The notes below the pieces were generated by a model that saw only the letters and a program-made list of their open reading frames with translations, had not been told where the DNA came from and made no database searches. 64,000 bases of DNA from NCBI GenBank assembly GCA_964422615.1, contig CAYRBJ010000005.1, positions 42,552 through 106,551 on the forward strand. Reading direction: 5' to 3'. Position 1 is the stretch's first letter; every line of letters starts with the position of its first letter. Positions 8,142-16,188 of this stretch are shown here, one piece after another. Source of the DNA: DATLWN01 sp964422615 (lineage in GTDB: Bacteria > Pseudomonadota > Zetaproteobacteria > Mariprofundales > Mariprofundaceae). Position numbers and translations under genes: made by a program.

Positions 8142-9659
8142 ATGGCATTCTGGAATCATGACAAATTGAAGGGTGAAGTGGCTGCGGTGGATCTTGGATC
8201 AAACAGCTTCCACATGATCGTCGCCCGCATCCAGGAGGATCAGCCGCCGCTGATCGTGGATCGCCTGCGCGAGATGGTGCGTCTACGTGAAGGGCTGGAT
8301 GCGGATGACAATATCACGCCCGAGGTGCAGGAACGGGCATTGGCCTGCCTGCAGCGTTTTGGCCAGCGCCTGAAGGGGTTGCCGCCCTCCAATGTGCGCG
8401 TGGTTGGCACCAACACGCTTCGTCATGCCGAGCGGGCCCTTGGCTTCCTGCGGGCAGCGGAGGAAGCGCTTGGCCATCCCATCCAGGTCATTTCCGGCGA
8501 CGAAGAGGCGCGCCTGATCTATCTCGGGGTGGCGCAATCCCTGGGTTTCGACGATCAGAAGAGGCTGGTGATCGATATCGGTGGCGGCAGCACCGAATGT
8601 ATCATCGGTCAGGGGCTTGAAACACGCGATCGTGAAAGTCTGGCCATGGGTTGCGTCAGTTTCACCCAACGCTTCTTTGGCTCTGGCAATATCCAGAAAA
8701 AGGTCTACAAGGAAGCGGAGATCGCCGCCCTGCGAGAACTGCAGGAGATCAGCCAGCGTTTCAAGGACCTGGGGTGGCAGGCGGTGGTCGGTGCCGCAGG
8801 TACCATCCGTTCCGTGGCTCAGATTTCCGGCCAGTGTGGCTGGAGCTCCGATGGGGTGATCACGCGCGAGGCGATCGATCTGCTGCGCAAGCGCATGCTC
8901 GAGTTCGATCGTATCAACGCGCTGGATATTCCGGGTCTGAGCGGCGAGCGCAAGCTGGTGTTCCCGGGCGGGCTCGCCGTGTTGCGCGCCACCTTCAAGG
9001 CCCTGGATGTTGATCGCATGACCGTGGCCGACGGTGGCTTGCGAGAAGGCGTGCTTTATGACCTGCTCGGGCGTAGTGATCAGAAAGACATGCGCGAGCA
9101 GACCGTACGCGGCATGAAAGAACGTTTTCTGGTCGACGAGGTGCACGCCGGGCATGTGAATGTTGTTGCTGCCAAGTTGTTCCAGCAGGCCTGTGACGAC
9201 CGTTGGCCCCTGGGTGATGGCGAATGGGGGCTATACCTTTCCTGGGCCGCCACATTGCACGAGGTTGGCTTGGCGATCTCGCACAGCCAGTATCACAAGC
9301 ACGGCGCTTATCTGCTGGCCAATAGCGACATGTCGGGGTTTTCACAGCAGGAACAACGGCTGCTGGCTTTTCTGGTCGGCAATCATCGTCGAAAGCTTAA
9401 TATGGGTGATCTCCATGGCTTGTCCGAGGCCGAAAGGAAACCGGCTTTGCGCCTATGCATCCTGCTGCGACTGGCTGTGCTGTTGACGCGCAATCGTATC
9501 CAGAATTATCTGCCGGACTTTTCCGTGTCCGCCGGCAATGAGCGTATCGAACTGCGGTTTCCGGCCGGCTGGCTGGACGAGCACCCGCTGACCCGGGCAG
9601 ATCTGGAGCAGGAACGGGGGCTGCTGCAACCCGCTGAGGCGGCGTTGCTTTTCAGCTAG
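8142..9659 (+). CDS. ppx: Exopolyphosphatase (Ppx/GppA family)
   Basis: About 505 residues. The actin-like ATPase-fold motifs are present: AAVDLGSNSFHMIVARI near the N-terminus and LVIDIGGGSTECIIG at about residues 144-158. A C-terminal HD-like helical domain contains WAATLHEVGLAISHSQYH. The enzyme removes terminal phosphates from polyphosphate; related proteins hydrolyse pppGpp, and the two activities cannot be separated by sequence here. Position directly after ppk favours exopolyphosphatase. Start ATG 8142 is preferred; an in-frame GTG at 8136 is possible. It converges with phoU nine bases downstream. Confidence 0.92.
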   Translation: MAFWNHDKLKGEVAAVDLGSNSFHMIVARIQEDQPPLIVDRLREMVRLREGLDADDNITPEVQERALACLQRFGQRLKGLPPSNVRVVGTNTLRHAERALGFLRAAEEALGHPIQVISGDEEARLIYLGVAQSLGFDDQKRLVIDIGGGSTECIIGQGLETRDRESLAMGCVSFTQRFFGSGNIQKKVYKEAEIAALRELQEISQRFKDLGWQAVVGAAGTIRSVAQISGQCGWSSDGVITREAIDLLRKRMLEFDRINALDIPGLSGERKLVFPGGLAVLRATFKALDVDRMTVADGGLREGVLYDLLGRSDQKDMREQTVRGMKERFLVDEVHAGHVNVVAAKLFQQACDDRWPLGDGEWGLYLSWAATLHEVGLAISHSQYHKHGAYLLANSDMSGFSQQEQRLLAFLVGNHRRKLNMGDLHGLSEAERKPALRLCILLRLAVLLTRNRIQNYLPDFSVSAGNERIELRFPAGWLDEHPLTRADLEQERGLLQPAEAALLFS

Positions 9660-9668
9660 CCCTGCCGT

Positions 9669-10388
9669 TCAGTGACCGCGTCTTTCCTCGCGGATCATGC
9701 GGGCAGCCGCGGCATGGTCGACATGGCGGATATCGTGGCCACGGATCATATAGACCACCATTTCTCCTATATTCGTGGCATGATCGGCGATGCGTTCCAG
9801 GTTCTTGGCCATGTTCGACAGCACGATCGACGAGCTGATCTGGCGCGGATCCTCCATCATGTAGGTCAGGGTCTCCCGGTACATGGACTTGTGCAACTGA
9901 TCGATATGTTCGTCATTCTCGATGACCTGCATTGCCAGCTCGATGTCTCCCCGCGAAAAGGCATCCAGTGCCTTGTTGACCTGCCGTTTGACCTTTTCGC
10001 CCATCAGGGCGAAGCTCGCGACGTTTTTCGGGGGATGCTCCAATGAACGCAGCATGCCCTCGGCAATGCCGGCTGCCAGGTCGCCCATGCGTTCCAGGTC
10101 GGTGACGACCTTGATCGAGGCCACGATCAGCCTGAGGTCGCTGGCTGCCGGCTGCCGGCGCACGAGCATGGCCTTCATCAGCTCGTCGCTCTGGACCTCC
10201 ATGGCATTGACTGCGGCATCGCCCTCGATGGTGGTCTGGGCCAGGTCCGAATCCTGCTCCACGGTGCAGCGGATGGCCTGGTCGATGGCACGCTCGACGA
10301 GCCCGCCCATCTGCAGCACCTGCTGCTTCAGCTGGTCCAGCTCCTCTTCGTATTTCTTCATCGTGTGCGGTGCCGTTGGTGCCGTCAT
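9669..10388 (-). CDS. phoU: Phosphate signalling protein PhoU
   Basis: A 239-residue, all-helical protein built of two PhoU three-helix repeats. It contains LIVASIKVVTDLERMGDLAAGIAE (first repeat, around residues 90-113) and VLSNMAKNLERIADHATNIGE (second repeat, around 195-215), the E/D-rich metal-binding signatures of the family. PhoU represses PhoR signalling through the Pst transporter when phosphate is plentiful; no pst genes lie in this window. Start ATG at 10388 is chosen for a GGGAG Shine-Dalgarno seven bases upstream. A sigma70-type promoter lies just upstream (10422-10449). It converges with ppx, so it is transcribed alone here. Confidence 0.95.
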   Translation of the reverse strand: MTAPTAPHTMKKYEEELDQLKQQVLQMGGLVERAIDQAIRCTVEQDSDLAQTTIEGDAAVNAMEVQSDELMKAMLVRRQPAASDLRLIVASIKVVTDLERMGDLAAGIAEGMLRSLEHPPKNVASFALMGEKVKRQVNKALDAFSRGDIELAMQVIENDEHIDQLHKSMYRETLTYMMEDPRQISSSIVLSNMAKNLERIADHATNIGEMVVYMIRGHDIRHVDHAAAARMIREERRGH

Positions 10389-10421
10389 GCCTGCTCCCTG
10401 CCATGCCCGAAATCTACTTGC

Positions 10422-10449
10422 AATATAGACCGTTATGCTCAACTTTCAA
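10422..10449 (-). promoter_or_regulatory. Sigma70-type promoter of phoU
   Basis: On the minus strand, TTGAAA (10449-10444) and TATATT (10427-10422) are separated by 16 bases and stand 34 bases before the phoU start. No Pho box is visible here, so phoU expression looks constitutive compared with its Pho-boxed neighbours. Confidence 0.6.
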
Positions 10450-10553
10450 CAAAGCACTTTAATTACAAGTAATTACACGTACATGGCACTTGCTGCGCCC
10501 TCGATGTTTCGTGTGATCGCCTGCACAGCTGATGCGCGCCGCAGACTCCAATG

Positions 10554-10587
10554 AAAAACCGGCCGGGGCAAGCTCCGGCCGGTTTTT
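10554..10587. terminator. Strong bidirectional intrinsic terminator
   Basis: A perfect GC-rich stem (ACCGGCCGG/CCGGCCGGT with further pairing in the loop) is flanked by a run of A on the left and six T on the right. It can terminate transcription in both directions. On the minus strand it would end a transcript starting near 10741. Confidence 0.85.
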
Positions 10588-10741
10588 TCTCTTGGAGGAG
10601 AGTGAGAAAACGGTTTTTTTTGCATCCGCTGGTTCGTACAGCGTGATGCAAGGCGCTAGGAAGACGGATGTTTTCGGTCAGACGGGCATGCGTATCATTC
10701 ATCACCACCTGTACCGGCCACGTCCCTGGCTACCACCGTTA
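10554..10741 (-). ncRNA. Candidate Pho-controlled small RNA
   Basis: Hypothetical. On the minus strand a weak Pho-box-like element (10781-10764, ATGTCATCACCATGCCTT) is followed after exactly 10 bases by GATAAT (10753-10748). Transcription would start near 10741 and run about 190 bases to the terminator at 10587-10554. The first 11 bases of the element match those of the phoBR-operon Pho box. An open frame starting at 10708 runs straight through the terminator stem, so a protein product is unlikely. The rest of the 10389-10872 interval holds only the phoU promoter and the porin terminator. Confidence 0.35.
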
Positions 10742-10763
10742 CCGAGGATTATCGGGGAGTATT

Positions 10764-10781
10764 AAGGCATGGTGATGACAT
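10764..10781 (-). promoter_or_regulatory. Weak Pho-box-like element in the phoU-porin intergenic region
   Basis: The first half-site (ATGTCAT) is perfect and the second (ATGCCTT) is poor. The distance to the GATAAT hexamer (10 bases) is the same as at the porin and phoBR promoters. Confidence 0.35.
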
Positions 10782-10821
10782 GGTGCATGGATGACGATGC
10801 AGAAACAGCTGACGGAAAAGA

Positions 10822-10853
10822 AAAAGCCCCCACCTTTGAGGGCGGGGGCTTTT
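10822..10853 (-). terminator. Intrinsic terminator of porin gene 10873-12207
   Basis: Read on the minus strand, AAAAGCCCCC pairs with GGGGGCTTTT around a 12-base loop and is followed by TCTTTT. It begins 20 bases after the porin stop codon. Confidence 0.85.
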
Positions 10854-10872
10854 CCATGTGGTCGTAGGCTTT

Positions 10873-12207
10873 TTAGAAGTCGTACTCAGCCATCACACGA
10901 TTGTAGACAAAGGTGTTGATGTTGTGACCGTTAGCCAGTGCACCGTGGGCAACCTCGATACGATCACGCAGCGACAGACCCTTGTAGGCACCACCGAAGA
11001 ACCAGGTGATGTCACCGTAGGTGTTGGTGCTGTTGCCCTTGAAGTGGGTCTGGTACCTAGCCCAGGCCGCCATCAGGCGCAGATGGTTATCAAACAGCTT
11101 GTACGTTCCCTTGACCTTCACAGCGTTACCCGGTCCAAGCTCGACCAGACCGCGGATCATCGAGGTGGTCCACAGCGGATCCGTGGCGTAGTTCGCGGTG
11201 AACGGAGAGATGATCACACCGCCGCCGAAGTCATTGGCCTTGTAATCCACCTTGTCGTAGGCCACGAAGATCTGGCCGTGCGGGACGTTCACACCGATCT
11301 TGGCACCTAGGACCTGCGAGTTCACATCGCCGGCCACGCCATTGGGCGCCGCAGAGTACTGACCGAAGAAGCTGTCGGTGTAGGACAGGTTCTGCTTCAG
11401 GCCCTGGATGCCGATGAACGGATCGAAGCCGCTGCCGGTCTTGTAGGTGTAGGTGGCCTCGCCGTAGTAGGTGTTGGCGAAGCGGTAGAAGTCGTAATAC
11501 CACAGGCGGGCGTTCAGGCCATTGGCCTTGTAGTCGGCGCCGATGGCCAGGGTGCCGCTGGACTTCTGGGCCGTCTCGGGCGTGGTGCCACCGATGGTAT
11601 ACGGCTGACCGCCATGGGAGTCGTCACCACCCCAGGTGCTCTGGTAGTACAGGTTGTTCTGGAAGTAGTTGCTTGAGGTACGGCTCTTCCATGCCGTCTC
11701 GCGCAGGGCGTACACGTGCAGGTGGTCGATCGGGTTGATCTGCAGCAGCACAGCCTGGTAGGTGGCCGGCAGCACGCGCGAGTCCGATCCGCTCATCCAC
11801 GGGGTGCTCAGTTCCTGGTCACCGGCACGCACCATCCACAGCGGCTGGCGATACTGCAGATACAGCTGGCCGACGGCTGTGATCTGGTTCTTCGTGCCCA
11901 TCAGGGTCGAGTCCGGGTTGTGGACGTTCAGGCCCAGGGACTGGGCAGTAAAGGCGCTGGCGCCGAAGCCCCAGCCGTCGGCGGCCTGATCGGTATGCAT
12001 GTTCAGGATGCCGGCCAGGCTGAATGCATTGACATCATTGTGCGGGCTGACGTTCGGGGTGAACTGGCGGGTGAAACGGTAGGCACGGACCTTGCCGTCG
12101 ACCTGCACTCCGCTCAGGATATCATCAAGCGACGCGGCTTGAGCGATACCCGAACCGACACATGCCAAGGCGAGCGCCAAGGGGATGGCCTTCAAATATT
12201 TTCGCAT
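10873..12207 (-). CDS. Outer-membrane porin, OprD-like, Pho-box controlled
   Basis: A 444-residue beta-barrel protein with a clear signal peptide (MRKYLKAIPLALALACVGSG, cleavage after IAQA). Alternating aromatic strands follow, and the C-terminus ends YDF, the terminal Phe recognised by the BAM machinery. The layout and size match the OprD-type porin superfamily. The transported substrate is not evident. A Pho box at 12353-12336 with a GATAGT -10 after 10 bases suggests induction under phosphate limitation, so phosphate or phosphorylated compounds are plausible cargo (inference). Start ATG 12207 is chosen for the GAGGAG Shine-Dalgarno (12220-12215); an intrinsic terminator follows the stop. 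Confidence 0.8.
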   Translation of the reverse strand: MRKYLKAIPLALALACVGSGIAQAASLDDILSGVQVDGKVRAYRFTRQFTPNVSPHNDVNAFSLAGILNMHTDQAADGWGFGASAFTAQSLGLNVHNPDSTLMGTKNQITAVGQLYLQYRQPLWMVRAGDQELSTPWMSGSDSRVLPATYQAVLLQINPIDHLHVYALRETAWKSRTSSNYFQNNLYYQSTWGGDDSHGGQPYTIGGTTPETAQKSSGTLAIGADYKANGLNARLWYYDFYRFANTYYGEATYTYKTGSGFDPFIGIQGLKQNLSYTDSFFGQYSAAPNGVAGDVNSQVLGAKIGVNVPHGQIFVAYDKVDYKANDFGGGVIISPFTANYATDPLWTTSMIRGLVELGPGNAVKVKGTYKLFDNHLRLMAAWARYQTHFKGNSTNTYGDITWFFGGAYKGLSLRDRIEVAHGALANGHNINTFVYNRVMAEYDF

Positions 12208-12335
12208 TGTCTTGCTCCTCAAAAGTAATTGCTAACAGGAAGGGTTTCATCGGATCGAATCCAAGAATTTCTATTTCTCGGGCGAACAGGTGATCTCCCC
12301 TTCCCATTTGACGGCCCGTACTATCAATGTGTTCT

Positions 12336-12353
12336 GTGACATGATCATGACAA
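12336..12353 (-). promoter_or_regulatory. Pho box of porin gene 10873-12207
   Basis: TTGTCATGATCATGTCAC on the minus strand gives two perfect TGTCA half-sites 11 bp apart. GATAGT (12325-12320) follows after exactly 10 bases, the standard geometry of a PhoB-activated promoter in which the box replaces the -35. Confidence 0.75.
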
Positions 12354-12436
12354 GGGCTACGTGGGATCACATACGAAAAAATCCGGTGCTCGGTAACAGG
12401 CCAGGCATCTACCCATGACCAGTTGACAGGGCAATC

Positions 12437-13498
12437 TTAGAAACGGATGCGTGAATACAGGCCGTAGCGGTTGTTCTGCTGGGTGGAGTCAGCCGCAAGT
12501 CCCATGTTGTCGTAGGCCGTGTGATCCCATGCGAGGGCCAGGGTCAGATGTGCGGAAGTCCTGTAATCTAGTGCCAGCACCGAGTGGAATTTCTTTTCCG
12601 TTGCCTGGGTGATGGCATCGTGTTGCTGCCTGAATTCGTAGCGGCAATATGCGCCGAACCTGGACGTGAACCGGTCCCAGGCCCAGGCATAGAAGGCGAG
12701 GGTGTTCAGGCCGTTGTTCGCCCGATCCTGATAATGGCTCTGGTGTTGGGTAACGTATCCGACCGCGATGCGGAAGACATCATTATGGGTATAGGTGGTC
12801 ATCGCCTGAACCAGCTGATACCGCGAAGGGTTCACCATGCCGGCCACATCCTTGCCGAGAAAGCCGTTGCGGTACTGGAGGTCGAAGGTCCAGCCGTTCG
12901 CCGGGGAGGTGCCGGAGGGATAAAATCCGATTCGGCTGTCGAAATCCAGGCCCCGGGTGCGTTTGAGATCCATGTACCCGCCGCCGACCGTTTCGGTGAC
13001 CGAGTATCCGATCCTGCCCTCCATCAGTTTGCCCCTGAAACCCACGCCGGCATCGGATGAATGGTCGAACTCATTGCTGTTGATAAAGCACTTGGTGATG
13101 AAGCGGTGTCGGTCGAGATCCTGCTCGTAGTGAATCCATGGCGTATGCATCAGGCCGGCAATCAGTTGCATGGCGGGTGAGAAGCTGCCGACGAGGTAGG
13201 CGTACTTGAGGTAGGCATGGACCTTTTGTCCCGGCCGGTTGGGGTCGGCTTCGATGTTGGTCGTCAGGCGCATCCGCCACATATCGTTGAAGCGGCGATA
13301 TATATTGAGATAGCCGCGGTCCATGACGGGTGCGGTCATGTTATGGGTGCGGTGGCCGTTGATGGACTGTTGCTGGTTGGCCAGGTTCAGGAAGATCAGT
13401 GAGTCAATGCGCAGTGCATCCTCACCGGAGGTGCGCTTCGCATCCGTATTCGGGTCCAAGGCCAGTGCCCCGTGGGGATGTGCCAGCATGGCGAGCAA
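12437..13498 (-). CDS. Outer-membrane beta-barrel protein (porin-like), Pho-box controlled
   Basis: About 353 residues as written, rich in amphipathic, aromatic strands and ending SRIRF with a terminal Phe, as in outer-membrane barrels. I do not recognise the exact family. The start is unclear: TTG at 13498 gives MLAMLAHPHGALA, but the frame stays open to 13543. The extra codons (KKLRFIWIWVPLLAMLAHPH) complete a convincing signal peptide with cleavage after ALA, yet the only start-like codon there is CTG at 13543. A rare start codon is therefore possible. A Pho box lies at 13602-13585. It is transcribed toward the first porin, whose promoter lies in the 214 bases between them. Confidence 0.7.
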   Translation of the reverse strand: MLAMLAHPHGALALDPNTDAKRTSGEDALRIDSLIFLNLANQQQSINGHRTHNMTAPVMDRGYLNIYRRFNDMWRMRLTTNIEADPNRPGQKVHAYLKYAYLVGSFSPAMQLIAGLMHTPWIHYEQDLDRHRFITKCFINSNEFDHSSDAGVGFRGKLMEGRIGYSVTETVGGGYMDLKRTRGLDFDSRIGFYPSGTSPANGWTFDLQYRNGFLGKDVAGMVNPSRYQLVQAMTTYTHNDVFRIAVGYVTQHQSHYQDRANNGLNTLAFYAWAWDRFTSRFGAYCRYEFRQQHDAITQATEKKFHSVLALDYRTSAHLTLALAWDHTAYDNMGLAADSTQQNNRYGLYSRIRF

Positions 13499-13584
13499 CG
13501 GGACCCATATCCATATGAATCGGAGCTTCTTGATAACCGCCAGCCTTTATCGTTCGATTATTCGGTCCATTCTATGGATCGCAT

Positions 13585-13602
13585 TTGACAACTGCGCGAC
13601 AT
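13585..13602 (-). promoter_or_regulatory. Pho box of porin-like gene 12437-13498
   Basis: ATGTCGCGCAGTTGTCAA on the minus strand has one perfect and one single-mismatch half-site, 11 bp apart. TAGAAT (13574-13569) follows after exactly 10 bases. Confidence 0.6.
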
Positions 13603-13668
13603 CCTGAGGTGAGCCGAATCCGAATTCAACGCATGACCGTTTGTTATGGCTCCATGCATAGCAGGGCC

Positions 13669-13686
13669 ATGTCATCACCCTGTCAT
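13669..13686 (+). promoter_or_regulatory. Pho box of the cNMP-domain protein-phoB-phoR operon
   Basis: ATGTCATCACCCTGTCAT has two perfect half-sites 11 bp apart. A weak -10, CAATTT (13697-13702), follows after exactly 10 bases, 23 bases before the start codon. It implies positive autoregulation of phoBR. Confidence 0.75.
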
Positions 13687-13725
13687 GTTGGCTCGGCAAT
13701 TTGTTTCGGATTTCGGAGGTGCAAT

Positions 13726-14238
13726 ATGAATGCATTGAGTTTCCAGACCGGTTTCGAGGCGGCGGTTGCCGCCAACCCCCATTTCATGCGTTTTCGTTCA
13801 TTGCCGATCGGCCAGGAACTCGGCGGAACCGAGGCGATGTTACTGTTCTCCTGCTTTATCGAGCGCCAGGTGCCGACCGGTACGGAAATTTATCGAGCGG
13901 ATACCGAATCCGACAGTACCATCTATTTGATCCTGAACGGATCGGTCGAGGTGGCCGATCGCAACAGGCATGTATACGAATTTCTGCATGCGGGGGACGT
14001 ATTCGGGCTGTTCACGTTCCTGGACAGCGATCGCCTGCATTCGGCCACCATTACGGCGGTTGACGATTTGACGGTGCTGGTTGTGGAGCGTTCCTATTTC
14101 GATCTGGTGACCATCGAGGATCCGGCTTTGGGTAGCCAGTTGCTTCGCTTCATGTTCCGCCTGCTGTCCCGCCAGGCCCTGCGCCTAGAAACCGAGTATG
14201 CCGCCATGCATGGCTATGCGACGGGTCGGCGGGTCTGA
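13726..14238 (+). CDS. Cyclic-nucleotide-binding-domain protein without HTH, in phoBR operon
   Basis: A 170-residue protein made of one cNMP-binding (Crp-type) beta-barrel domain. It contains IYLILNGSVEVADR, the turn YEFLHAGDVFGLFTFLDSDRLH (the place of the phosphate-binding cassette, here lacking the classical Arg-Ser-Ala core), and a C-terminal helix LLSRQALRLETEY. There is no DNA-binding helix-turn-helix. It may not bind a nucleotide at all. It is the first gene of an operon with phoB and phoR behind a Pho box, so a role in phosphate sensing is inferred. Start ATG 13726 is set by GGAGGT (13715-13720). Confidence 0.75.
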   Translation: MNALSFQTGFEAAVAANPHFMRFRSLPIGQELGGTEAMLLFSCFIERQVPTGTEIYRADTESDSTIYLILNGSVEVADRNRHVYEFLHAGDVFGLFTFLDSDRLHSATITAVDDLTVLVVERSYFDLVTIEDPALGSQLLRFMFRLLSRQALRLETEYAAMHGYATGRRV

Positions 14239-14241
14239 GTC

Positions 14242-14994
14242 ATGCCGATGTCCTTGTATTCAAAATCGGCCGGACGCACTATCCAAGCGATGGAAGGCGA
14301 GGATGCGGAAATCCTGATCGTCGAAGACGATGAGATCATCGCCCGCCTGATGCAGATGCATCTGCGGGCGGCCGGCTGGCGCACCCGCCACGTCGAGAAC
14401 GGCAACGATGCACTTGATGTCCTGCAACAGGGCAACTGGAAGTTGGTGGTTTTGGATCGCATGCTGCCAGGCAAGAGTGGCATGCAGGTACTGCGCTGGC
14501 TGCAACGTCCGGATCAGGACCAGCATATCCCGGTGTTGATGGTGACGGCACTCGGCAGTACGGCGAATACGGTGCAGGGGCTCAATGAAGGAGCGGATGA
14601 TTATCTGGCCAAGCCGTTCGAACCCGAAGAGCTGGTGGCCCGCGTCAATGCCTTGATGCGCCGTAGTGCCCACGAGCCGACCCAGATGCTCCGCGGTGGG
14701 GGCATCGAACTGGATGCCGAGGCTGCCGAGGTCCGTGTCGGTGGCAGGGTGGTGGCCTTGCGCCGTCTCGAGTTCCTGCTGCTGCTGGAATTAATGAAAA
14801 AGCCGGGCAAGGTTCGTTCGCGCGACTATCTTCTTGATCATGTCTGGGGCAACGGCACCTATGTCGAACCCCGCACCGTCGATGTCACCGTCAAGCGGCT
14901 GCGCAAGGCGCTGGCGGATTTCGGCTGCGAGGATTGTATTGATACTGTGCGCGGTATGGGCTATCGTTTTATAGCAAAGGATTGCGCGGATTGA
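14242..14994 (+). CDS. phoB: Phosphate regulon response regulator PhoB
   Basis: About 250 residues: a receiver domain (ILIVEDDEII; phosphoacceptor Asp in VVLDRMLPGKSG, about residue 72; KPF loop) and an OmpR/PhoB-type winged-helix C-terminus (RRLEFLLLLELMKKPGKV; VDVTVKRLRKAL; TVRGMGYRF). The assignment to PhoB rather than another OmpR-family regulator rests on context: phoR follows directly, and Pho boxes surround the locus. The start at 14242 lies three bases after the previous stop; the usual PhoB N-terminus would begin nearer Met17 (14290), so the first 16 residues are doubtful. The stop overlaps phoR. Confidence 0.88.
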   Translation: MPMSLYSKSAGRTIQAMEGEDAEILIVEDDEIIARLMQMHLRAAGWRTRHVENGNDALDVLQQGNWKLVVLDRMLPGKSGMQVLRWLQRPDQDQHIPVLMVTALGSTANTVQGLNEGADDYLAKPFEPEELVARVNALMRRSAHEPTQMLRGGGIELDAEAAEVRVGGRVVALRRLEFLLLLELMKKPGKVRSRDYLLDHVWGNGTYVEPRTVDVTVKRLRKALADFGCEDCIDTVRGMGYRFIAKDCAD

Positions 14995-16178
14995 TCGTTA
15001 TGTGGATGTTATGGATCATGCTGATCGTGGGCGGCATCATGTGGTATGTCCATGCCGCAAGTCTGCGTCGGCGCCTAAAGCAGTATCAGCAGCAATTGAA
15101 AGACAGTGAGCAGAACCGGGAGGAGCTGGAAGCTCGCCTGGCCAGGCGCATGCGCCGCCTGGACATTCTGCTTTCGACCATGAACGAGGCCGTATTGCTT
15201 GTCGACCGCGATTGCCGCGTCATCATCGCCAATCCGATAGCCAGGACGATGTTCGGCATGACTGACATGGAGGAGCATCGGCCCCGTCCCATGGTCTGGT
15301 TCTATCGCGATCCCGACTGGAACCAGGTGTTGGGTAAGGCTATGTCCGGCAGCCTCATGGAGGCGCGGGACCTTCCGGATATGATCGTGGGCAATCATGT
15401 GCTGGCTCCGAGGCTGGCACCACTCGGGCAGGAACAGGCCCTGCTGGTATGCCTGGACGTGACCGAACGCTCGAAGCTGGCCAGGCAGCGCGACGACTTC
15501 CTGGCCAACCTGATGCATGACTTGAAAACGCCACTGACTTCAATGCTCGGATATGCCCGCAGCCTGGCCTCGTTCGGCGAGGATGCCGAATTTCGGCGCA
15601 TGGCCGGCGAAGTCATTGCCACCGAGGCCAAGCGGGTCAATGAATTGCTCGATGCGTTGCTTACCCTTGACCAGATCCGCTTCGATGCTGTGGATCCGGA
15701 GGCACGTTGCGAGATCTCCGACGTACTACAGAATGTACAGGCCAGTGTGGCCGGTGCTGCCGCAGCCAAGGGTGTGCAATTCATCTCCCGCGTGTCCGAG
15801 ACCGGTCTTCCCTTGCTGGCGATTGCCGGGGACGAGTTGATGCGCATTCTGATGAATATCGTGGAAAATGCCGTTCGCTTCAGCCCTGAATCCGGGGAGA
15901 TCTCTGTGGAGGCCTCGCCCCACGGTCGCCATGTGCAGATTGTGGTAAGCGATGAGGGCCCCGGCATTCCGGAGGCGGATCTGCCTCATGTGACCGAGCG
16001 TTTCTACCGCGTGGATCGCGCGCGCGGCCGCGGTGGTCACGGCCTGGGTCTGGCCATCGTGCGGGAGTTGATTGAGGCGCGCCAAGGTACGCTGGACTTG
16101 GCCAACCGTGCTCCGCATGGCTTGCAGGTGACGATTCAGCTACCCGTTTATGCCGAAGCGGAGGCCGAGGCGGCCTGA
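14991..16178 (+). CDS. phoR: Phosphate regulon sensor histidine kinase PhoR
   Basis: About 395 residues. There is one N-terminal membrane helix (about 5-24), a basic coiled-coil linker, then a PAS domain (about 58-155, AVLLVDRDCRVIIANPIA). The HisKA box is MHDLKTPLTSMLGYA (His about 176), and the HATPase domain has NIVENAVRF (N box), DEGPGIP (G1) and GHGLGLAIV (G2). The short, almost sensorless N-terminus matches PhoR, which is controlled by Pst/PhoU rather than by a periplasmic sensor. TTG 14991 is favoured as start because AAGGA (14977-14981) lies nine bases upstream; it overlaps the phoB stop. TTG 14982 and ATG 15000 are alternatives. Confidence 0.9.
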   Translation: MIVMWMLWIMLIVGGIMWYVHAASLRRRLKQYQQQLKDSEQNREELEARLARRMRRLDILLSTMNEAVLLVDRDCRVIIANPIARTMFGMTDMEEHRPRPMVWFYRDPDWNQVLGKAMSGSLMEARDLPDMIVGNHVLAPRLAPLGQEQALLVCLDVTERSKLARQRDDFLANLMHDLKTPLTSMLGYARSLASFGEDAEFRRMAGEVIATEAKRVNELLDALLTLDQIRFDAVDPEARCEISDVLQNVQASVAGAAAAKGVQFISRVSETGLPLLAIAGDELMRILMNIVENAVRFSPESGEISVEASPHGRHVQIVVSDEGPGIPEADLPHVTERFYRVDRARGRGGHGLGLAIVRELIEARQGTLDLANRAPHGLQVTIQLPVYAEAEAEAA

Positions 16179-16188
16179 GCGGCAGGGC

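Noticed and set aside
12355..12436. Terminator after the second porin gene
   Set aside because: A T-run is present but I could not find a convincing stem before it.
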